In this document: positions 6,811-11,014 of the stretch, one piece after another
Position numbering within the stretch: position 1 is the first letter of the stretch
Layout of the letters: each line of letters opens with the position of its first letter
Assembly: GCA_910585645.1 (NCBI GenBank)
Contig: CAJUFP010000132.1
Span: 1-11,014 of the forward strand
DNA: 11,014 nt
Direction: 5' to 3'
Source of the DNA: an uncultured Hungatella sp.
Lineage (GTDB): Bacteria; Bacillota; Clostridia; Lachnospirales; Lachnospiraceae
Program-made: the position numbers and the translations under genes
The notes under the pieces: model-generated
The model's database searches: none
Told to the model about the DNA's origin: nothing
What the model saw: only the letters and a program-made list of their open reading frames with translations

Positions 6811-7713
6811 ATGGAACTTCGGGTACTGGAGTATTATCTGATGGTGGCAAGGGAAGAAAATATTACAAAGGCGGCAGAACTTCTGCATATTACACAGCCA
6901 ACCCTCTCCAGGCAGCTTGCCCAGATGGAGGAGGAGCTGGGAGTCCGGCTGTTTCAACGGGGAAAGCACCGTATTATCCTTACGGAAGACGGGCTTTTTT
7001 TGAAGCGGCGGGCCAAAGAGCTGATTGATCTGGCGGATAAGACAAAATCCGAGCTGAAACGGGGGGAAGAAAACTTAAGCGGGACAATCTCCATTGGCAG
7101 CGGGGAGACGAAAAGCATGGGTCTGCTTGCAGACTGGATGACTGGTTTTCATAAAGAACATCCCCAGGTGACCTTTGATATTTACAGTTCTACCGCTGAC
7201 CGCATTAAGGACCGTATTGAGAAGGGACTGACGGATATCGGCCTTTTGACGGAGCCGGTGGAGGTGGGGAGATACCAGTTTATCCGCCTGCCGGGGAAAG
7301 CCAGATGGGGAGTGCTGGTGGGGAGTGATTCTGAGCTTGGAGGAAAGGCTGCCGTAAAGGCGGAGGATTTACGGGAGATTCCTGTTTTGCTGCCCAGACG
7401 GGATTCTGTGAAAAACGAATTGGCAAACTGGTTTGGCGACGGCTATGACAGGCTGAACCTCCTGGGGACTTATAATCTGGTCTACAATGCCGCTGTGATG
7501 GCGGACAGCTCCGGCGGGGCGGTTCTGTGCATGGAACACGATAATCTTTACCGGAATCTGAGATTTGTGCCCCTGGAGCCGGTTTTATCCACCGGGGCTG
7601 TGCTGGTGTGGAAAAAAGGGCAGTTCCTTTCACCGGTTATGAATCACTTTGTCCGGTATTTGAGAAATGCCGAAAAGGCATTGGCGCTGAAAGGGGGGAA
7701 AGGGACGATATGA
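6811..7713 (+). CDS. LysR-family transcriptional regulator
   Basis: This is a 300-residue cytoplasmic regulator. The N-terminal winged helix-turn-helix (1-60) is classic: ELRVLEYYLMVAREENITKAAELLHITQPTLSRQLAQMEEELG, with the recognition helix in TQPTLSRQLAQME, then VRLFQRGKHRIILTEDG (45-61). A linker helix follows, then a periplasmic-binding-protein-like effector domain (about 90-290, beginning SGTISIGSGET). AAAGGAGG (6793-6800) is 10 bases before ATG 6811 but only 1 before ATG 6802, so 6811 was chosen. The frame stays open back to 6703 without LysR-like sequence. It lies downstream of the beta-glucoside operon on the same strand and overlaps the MerR-like gene (ATGA). LysR proteins more often regulate a divergent neighbour. 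None exists here, so the target is open. Confidence 0.93.
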   Translation: MELRVLEYYLMVAREENITKAAELLHITQPTLSRQLAQMEEELGVRLFQRGKHRIILTEDGLFLKRRAKELIDLADKTKSELKRGEENLSGTISIGSGETKSMGLLADWMTGFHKEHPQVTFDIYSSTADRIKDRIEKGLTDIGLLTEPVEVGRYQFIRLPGKARWGVLVGSDSELGGKAAVKAEDLREIPVLLPRRDSVKNELANWFGDGYDRLNLLGTYNLVYNAAVMADSSGGAVLCMEHDNLYRNLRFVPLEPVLSTGAVLVWKKGQFLSPVMNHFVRYLRNAEKALALKGGKGTI

Positions 7714-8075
7714 CGATGGATGAGGTGGGCAGACAGTATGAGATTCCCAGGAACATTCTGGAGGAATATGAAACATGGGGAGGCTGTCATGGAGGAAGGA
7801 ATGTAATGGGAGCATGGCAGTATGATGATCATGATCTGGAAAACTTAAGTATGATGATGACGCTTCATGACATCGGTTTTGCCGGTGAGGAGGTGGAAAC
7901 GTATATGGGTCTGGTTCTCCGGGGTACAGACAGCACGGAGGAACGCCTCCGGCTTCTGGAACAGAAGCGCCACAGACTGCTGGATGAGATTCATTTTCAG
8001 GAACAGAAGCTGGACCGGTTGGATTATTTAAGGTATGAGATTAAACAGTTTGCACGGTCTGGCAGGCGGGGATAA
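7710..8075 (+). CDS. Small MerR-family-like transcriptional regulator
   Basis: This 121-residue protein has the MerR layout. The N-terminal half resembles the winged helix of MerR proteins (TMDEVGRQYEIPRNILEEYETWG, then YDDHDLENLSMMMTLHDIGFAGEEVETYM, as in the usual YxxxDLxxLxxIxxLRxxGFSLEEI pattern). A leucine- and charge-rich coiled coil follows (about 72-112, LRLLEQKRHRLLDEIHFQEQ and onward) for dimerisation. There is no C-terminal effector domain and no conserved metal-binding cysteine pair; one Cys is seen at about 26. The start ATG 7710 overlaps the LysR stop (ATGA), and AAGGG (7700-7704) gives a ribosome binding site, so the two regulators are translationally coupled. The HTH is somewhat divergent (YETWGG for the usual YE-x-xGL), which lowers certainty about DNA specificity. 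Confidence 0.8.
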   Translation: MTMDEVGRQYEIPRNILEEYETWGGCHGGRNVMGAWQYDDHDLENLSMMMTLHDIGFAGEEVETYMGLVLRGTDSTEERLRLLEQKRHRLLDEIHFQEQKLDRLDYLRYEIKQFARSGRRG

Positions 8076-8278
8076 GCGGACTTTTTTCGCTAAGGCAGAA
8101 AACCTCCTGGGATGCGCGCTCTGCGCTTAAGGAAAATGGCTGTGGAGAATGAGGATTTTAGAAATAATGAAAAGACGTTTTACCCGCCGGAGAAGCTGGA
8201 TGTGATAAGTGCGCCATCTACAGACGGCAGGGTGAGAGTTCTGGAAGTCAGCTTTTTATGTGGATTTATGAAATGTGA
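8076..8278 (+). other. Intergenic stretch with a weak small open frame
   Basis: From the MerR-like stop to the nuclease promoter there is no recognisable gene. A frame from ATG 8136 to TAA 8304-8306 could encode 56 residues (starting MAVENEDFRNNEKTF, ending SQILL), with AAGGA only 2 bases upstream. Its end runs into the -10 element of the next gene. I recognise no family and treat it as noncoding or as debris. Confidence 0.3.
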
Positions 8279-8307
8279 TTGTAGAGGAAGTCAGATTTTG
8301 CTATAAT
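8279..8307 (+). promoter_or_regulatory. Extended -10 promoter of the DUF1016 nuclease gene
   Basis: TATAAT (8302-8307) is a perfect -10, preceded by TGC (8299-8301), which makes an extended -10 element. TTGTAG (8279-8284) sits at 17 bases as a weak -35. The predicted start near 8314 gives a leader of about 40 bases to ATG 8355. Confidence 0.65.
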
Positions 8308-8354
8308 ATGGATGTGGCGTTGTACTAGATGAAATCAATTTGCGAGGACATATT

Positions 8355-9355
8355 ATGGAGGAAATTAGGAGAACCTTTACGAAGGTGGTTGCCATTATAG
8401 AAAGTGCAAAGAAGAATGCGTATCAAAAGGTAAACGAAGAATTGATTCATATGTATTGGCATGTAGGGCAATTTGTCAGTGAAAGGCAAAAACAGCATCC
8501 TATGGAGATTCGTTTATTGATGAACTTTCCAGATATATACAAGATACATTTCCAGGGATAAAAGGGTTTAATCGTCGCGGCCTTTATCGTATGAAACAAT
8601 TTTATGAAACTTATGCGAATTATGAAAAAGTGTCACCACTGGTGACACAAATCAATTGGACCAACAATCTGCTTATTTTGTCGGGGACAAAAAGCATTGA
8701 AGAAAAAGAGTTTTATTTAAGATTATGTATACAGGAAAATTATAGTAAACGAGAGTTGGAAAGGCAACTAGACAGTGCTTATTATGAACGTTATATGTTA
8801 TCGAAGGGGAAAGCACTGCCTGAAGGGATAAAGAAAATAAATAGTAATCCATTTTTTGATTCCTATGTCGTTGAATTTTTGAATCTGCCAAGTCCATATA
8901 AAGAAAATGATCTTAGGAAAGCATTGATCCTTAAAATGCGGGATTTTATTTTGGAACTGGGAAGGGATTTTACATTTATAGATGAAGAATATAAAGTGCA
9001 GGTTGGAGGAGAAGATTATGCGATAGATTTATTGTTTTTTCATCGAGGGTTACAATGTTTAGTGGCGTTTGAACTAAAAATTGGAAAATTTAAGCCGGAA
9101 TATGTTTCAAAGATGGATTTTTACCTGGAGTCGTTGGACAGACAGGTGAAAAAGGAGCATGAGAACCTAAGTGTAGGATTGATCTTGTGTGCAACAAAGA
9201 ATGATGAGGTTGTAGAATATGCAATGAGCAGGAGCATGTCACCGATGCTTGTGTCTGAGTATAAATTACAATTGCCGGATAAAAAAATATTGCGAGAAAA
9301 GCTGCAAGAGTTAATAGATATATCGGAAAATGAAGAAAAGCGGGGATACTGTTAA
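8355..9355 (+). pseudogene. DUF1016/YhcG-family PD-(D/E)XK nuclease, frameshifted
   Basis: Two adjacent frames together encode one DUF1016 protein. Fragment 1 (8355-8561, 68 residues, ribosome binding site GAGGA 8344-8348) carries the DUF1016 N-terminal domain (VVAIIESAKKNAYQKVNEELIHMYWHVGQFVSE). After CAA-AAA (8487-8492) the family sequence continues in the -1 frame as TASYGDSFIDELSRYIQDTFPGIKGF and on to the stop at 9353-9355. Restoring one A in the five-A run 8488-8492 would give about 333 residues, close to the usual family length. The nuclease domain is intact: YAIDLLFF holds the catalytic Asp (reconstructed 225) and FELK the Glu and Lys (240, 242). The downstream frame's first ATG (8591) has no ribosome binding site. 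This is either a real one-base deletion or an assembly error. Recoding is less likely. The family is a putative nuclease of uncertain role, and the gene is more AT-rich than its left neighbours. Confidence 0.85.
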
Positions 9356-9609
9356 GTATGATACTATAAATATTTTTTGTGTCATGAGATGAGAGGTTAC
9401 AAGAGAGGTAATGAGAAGTGCTTGTTAGTAATAGACATAGTGAGAAATTCTCTAGAGGGTATAAAGTTATTAGAAAATTGAAGTAATAAGATTTGCTTCT
9501 AAGTTGGAAAATCATAAAAAGGAGATAGGAAGTTTTTTAATCTCTCCGGGTCTATGCAACCGGGAAGGGACTGCCAGGGGCAGAGCTTACCTTATGAAAG
9601 GATGGAAGC
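9356..9609. other. Gap with no recognisable gene
   Basis: Between the broken nuclease gene and the surface-protein remnant no frame has family features. The left part is AT-rich and the right part (from about 9540) is more GC-rich, which suggests a junction of sequences with different histories. No terminal inverted repeats or target-site duplications were recognised. Confidence 0.4.
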
Positions 9610-9870
9610 GTAGTGGAGCAGTGGATTTCGGGGAGATATTCCTCATATCCTTAGGGGCCTTTGTATGGTGTTTATGTGTTGACAGAGGTGACGGCTCCGA
9701 AAGGGTATGAGATTGCGGAAGGTATTACCTTTCGGATGTGCCAGCGGTTGAGGAGAAGCCGTCAAAACCGGAGATTCCTTCCGGTGGAGGCGGCCACCGA
9801 AGAGATTGAGGAAGCAGTACCTCCGGGCCTGGGGTGCCCAAACCGGAAGCGGTGAACATGGAAGTTAGAA
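9610..9870 (+). pseudogene. Decayed SpaA/Cna-B-type surface protein, C-terminal remnant
   Basis: One frame (from 9655) reads GPLYGVYVLTEVTAPKGYEI, then AEGITF. This is the closing beta-strand motif (Y-x-L-x-E-x-x-A-P-x-G-Y) of SpaA/Cna-B prealbumin-like domains found in pilins and other cell-wall proteins. Just upstream, other frames give fragments such as VDFGEI and GDIPHILRG that fit the preceding strand. Just downstream, another frame gives DVPAVEEKPSKPEIPSGGGG, and further on SGPGVPKPEA, a Pro-rich wall-spanning linker. No single frame joins these pieces, so at least three indels have occurred. The N-terminal part, any LPxTG signal and the start are missing. A terminator follows at 9876. 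It is a non-functional relic of a larger surface-protein gene. Confidence 0.7.
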
Positions 9871-9875
9871 GTATA

Positions 9876-9920
9876 AATAAAAGCCTTTCCAAAGATTTTT
9901 TTGGCGGGGCTTTTATTATT
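9876..9920 (+). terminator. Rho-independent terminator after the surface-protein remnant
   Basis: AATAAAAGCC (9876-9885) pairs perfectly with GGCTTTTATT (9908-9917). An inner stem CCAAA/TTTGG sits between them, and the 3' side runs into TTTTATTATT. This looks like the original terminator of the decayed gene, and it also insulates the fic promoter from upstream transcription. The A-rich left arm could let it work in both directions. Confidence 0.75.
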
Positions 9921-9951
9921 CCGAAAAGCAGGAAATATTATTCCTTTAGAA

Positions 9952-9980
9952 TTGATATGATTCCCTAAATGGGATATACT
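9952..9980 (+). promoter_or_regulatory. Near-consensus promoter of the fic gene
   Basis: TTGATA (9952-9957), a 17-base spacer and TATACT (9975-9980) each match the vegetative consensus at 5/6. The predicted transcription start is near 9987, about 20 bases before ATG 10006. Confidence 0.7.
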
Positions 9981-9987
9981 GTTTAGG
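9964..9987. promoter_or_regulatory. Candidate operator dyad around the fic -10
   Basis: CCTAAA (9964-9969) and TTTAGG (9982-9987) form an inverted repeat with 12 bases between the arms. It encloses the -10 hexamer completely. The outer TTC/GAA continues the symmetry past one extra C. A protein bound here would silence the promoter. The Fic protein's own HTH is an obvious candidate (inference). Confidence 0.45.
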
Positions 9988-10005
9988 AAAGCGAGGTGCG
10001 TTCTT

Positions 10006-10899
10006 ATGTATATGACTGTAAAACAGGCCGCGGAAAAATGGAAGATTTCTGACAGGAGAGTTCGTATATTATGTTCAGAGGGTAAAATACCAGGGGTAAC
10101 CCGTGAAGGACGTAGCTGGATGATTCCGGCAGACGCGAAAAAACCAGAGGACGGGCGATTTAAGACGGCAGAAAGTTTACTGGCAGCTATAGACAGAAAG
10201 AAAGAGGAGTTGGATTCGCAGCGCCCGTTGACAGAGGGAGAAGAGGAACGCTTGACGGAAGAGTTTGCCATTGAGTATACTTATAATTCCAATGCGATTA
10301 AGGGAAATACCCTGACGCTGCGGGAAACGGATCTGGTTTTGCGTGGGCTGACCATTGACAGGAAACCCTTAAAAGACCATCTGGAGGTGGTTGGACATAA
10401 AGATGCTTTTGATTTAGTACGGGATTTGGTAAAAGAGCAGGCGCCTTTATCGGAACGTATCATAAAACAGATCCATTATCTGGTATTGGCAGGTAAGCGG
10501 GAAGACCGGGGGGTTTACAGAAAAGTTCCGGTCAAAATTTTAGGCGCCAGGCATGAACCCGTACAGCCGTATTTGATTCAGCCCAAGATGGAGAAGCTTT
10601 TGGAAGCTTATGGAGCCAATGAAGAACATATCATTCCCAGATTAGCATGGTTTCATATCAAATTTGAGGGAATCCATCCTTTTATTGACGGAAATGGGAG
10701 AGCCGGACGATTGCTTGTAAATCTGGAATTGATGAAAGCAGGGTATCCGCCTATTGATATTAAGTTTTCAGATCGGATATCCTATTATAACGCGTTTGAT
10801 GAATATTACGTAAAGCATAATCTTGGCGCGATGGAAAAATTGTTTGCAAGTTATGTGAATGTAAGGTTAGACAGTTATTTAGAAATGTTAGGAACTTAA
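10006..10899 (+). CDS. Fic-family protein with N-terminal helix-turn-helix
   Basis: This is a 297-residue cytoplasmic protein. Residues 1-45 form an excisionase/MerR-like HTH (TVKQAAEKWKISDRRVRILCSEGKIPG, then GRSWMIPADAKKP), unusual as an N-terminal DNA-binding module. The Fic domain follows (about 80-285), with the complete active motif HPFIDGNGRAGR (224-235), including catalytic His224, Asp228 and Arg235. The family transfers AMP, or occasionally other nucleotide-derived groups, onto target hydroxyls. The inhibitory-helix motif, expected as (S/T)xxxE(G/N), reads S95-N-A-I-K99-G100: the inhibitory Glu is Lys. GAGGTG (9993-9998) is 7 bases before ATG 10006, favouring it over ATG 10012. It has its own promoter, no antitoxin partner beside it, and no clear terminator after it. 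The target is unknown. Confidence 0.93.
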   Translation: MYMTVKQAAEKWKISDRRVRILCSEGKIPGVTREGRSWMIPADAKKPEDGRFKTAESLLAAIDRKKEELDSQRPLTEGEEERLTEEFAIEYTYNSNAIKGNTLTLRETDLVLRGLTIDRKPLKDHLEVVGHKDAFDLVRDLVKEQAPLSERIIKQIHYLVLAGKREDRGVYRKVPVKILGARHEPVQPYLIQPKMEKLLEAYGANEEHIIPRLAWFHIKFEGIHPFIDGNGRAGRLLVNLELMKAGYPPIDIKFSDRISYYNAFDEYYVKHNLGAMEKLFASYVNVRLDSYLEMLGT

Positions 10900-11014
10900 G
10901 AAGGATTTTTTGCGTAAATGGCAAAATAATGAAATTGATATATTGTTGAGTGAGCAATGGGGGCGGGGGTGTCGTGAGGCCAGACAGAGAAGGAGAGATG
11001 TCCCGTCCGGGTTC
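10900..11014. other. Right-edge noncoding stretch
   Basis: Nothing firm is seen after the fic stop. GGATTTTTTGCG (10903-10914) has a T-run but no convincing stem. An ATG at 10998 follows AAGGAGAG with very short spacing and runs off the edge after five codons, too little to call. Confidence 0.35.

Noticed and set aside
8075..8091. Possible terminator AGCGGA-CTTTT-TTCGCT after the MerR-like gene
   Set aside because: The stem is only six pairs with one G-T, the T-run lies in the loop and not after the stem, and no U-tract follows.
8484..8495. Programmed -1 frameshifting in the DUF1016 gene
   Set aside because: The zero-frame codons are CAA-AAA-CAG, so only one tRNA could re-pair after slipping. 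There is no clear downstream stimulatory stem, and the family is normally encoded in one frame.
9504..9710. 68-residue open frame across the gap and the surface-protein remnant
   Set aside because: It needs a TTG start without a good ribosome binding site. Only a short piece resembles the decayed SpaA domain, so it is part of the relic.
9762..10271. 169-residue minus-strand open frame
   Set aside because: It is antisense to the relic, the terminator and the start of fic, and its serine/proline-rich sequence shows no family features.
10990..11014. Start of a new gene at ATG 10998
   Set aside because: The spacing to AAGGAG is too short and only five codons are visible.

Overview
The window looks like a chromosomal stretch from a Lachnospiraceae-type Firmicute (Clostridium cluster XIVa and relatives). 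This is inferred from the strong AGGAGG-like ribosome binding sites, the moderate GC content, the tightly packed PTS/GH1 operon and the gene families present. No rRNA, tRNA, CRISPR array or intact mobile element was found.

Layout from left to right. (1) An AT-richer block holds the last codons of an ABC ATPase, translationally coupled to an ABC-2 permease. A small XRE-type regulator faces it, and the two genes converge on a shared terminator hairpin. (2) A metallo-beta-lactamase-fold hydrolase and a histidine phosphatase follow, behind a good sigma-A promoter flanked by two copies of a 13-bp dyad that looks like a regulator's operator. (3) A GC-richer sugar operon carries a beta-glucoside-type PTS permease (EIIBCA) and a GH1 6-phospho-beta-glucosidase. 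Together they import and phosphorylate a beta-glucoside and then hydrolyse it in the cytoplasm. The operon has its own candidate promoter with a dyad just downstream, and a strong hairpin after the hydrolase. (4) A LysR regulator and a small MerR-like regulator overlap by ATGA. (5) An AT-rich block carries a DUF1016/YhcG-type PD-(D/E)XK nuclease gene broken by a one-base frameshift in an A-run, then a decayed remnant of a SpaA/Cna-B-type surface protein that still has its terminator. (6) The last gene is a Fic protein with an N-terminal helix-turn-helix and a near-consensus promoter. Its active-site motif is intact, but the glutamate expected in the inhibitory motif is replaced by lysine.

The left two thirds are ordinary metabolic and regulatory genes. 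The last third, from about 8300, has features of an accessory region: a base-composition shift, one frameshifted and one decayed gene, and a stand-alone Fic protein. I did not find a clearly new multi-gene system. The best leads are the Fic Glu-to-Lys change, the dyad around the fic promoter, the paired operators upstream of the MBL gene, and the single-base nuclease frameshift.
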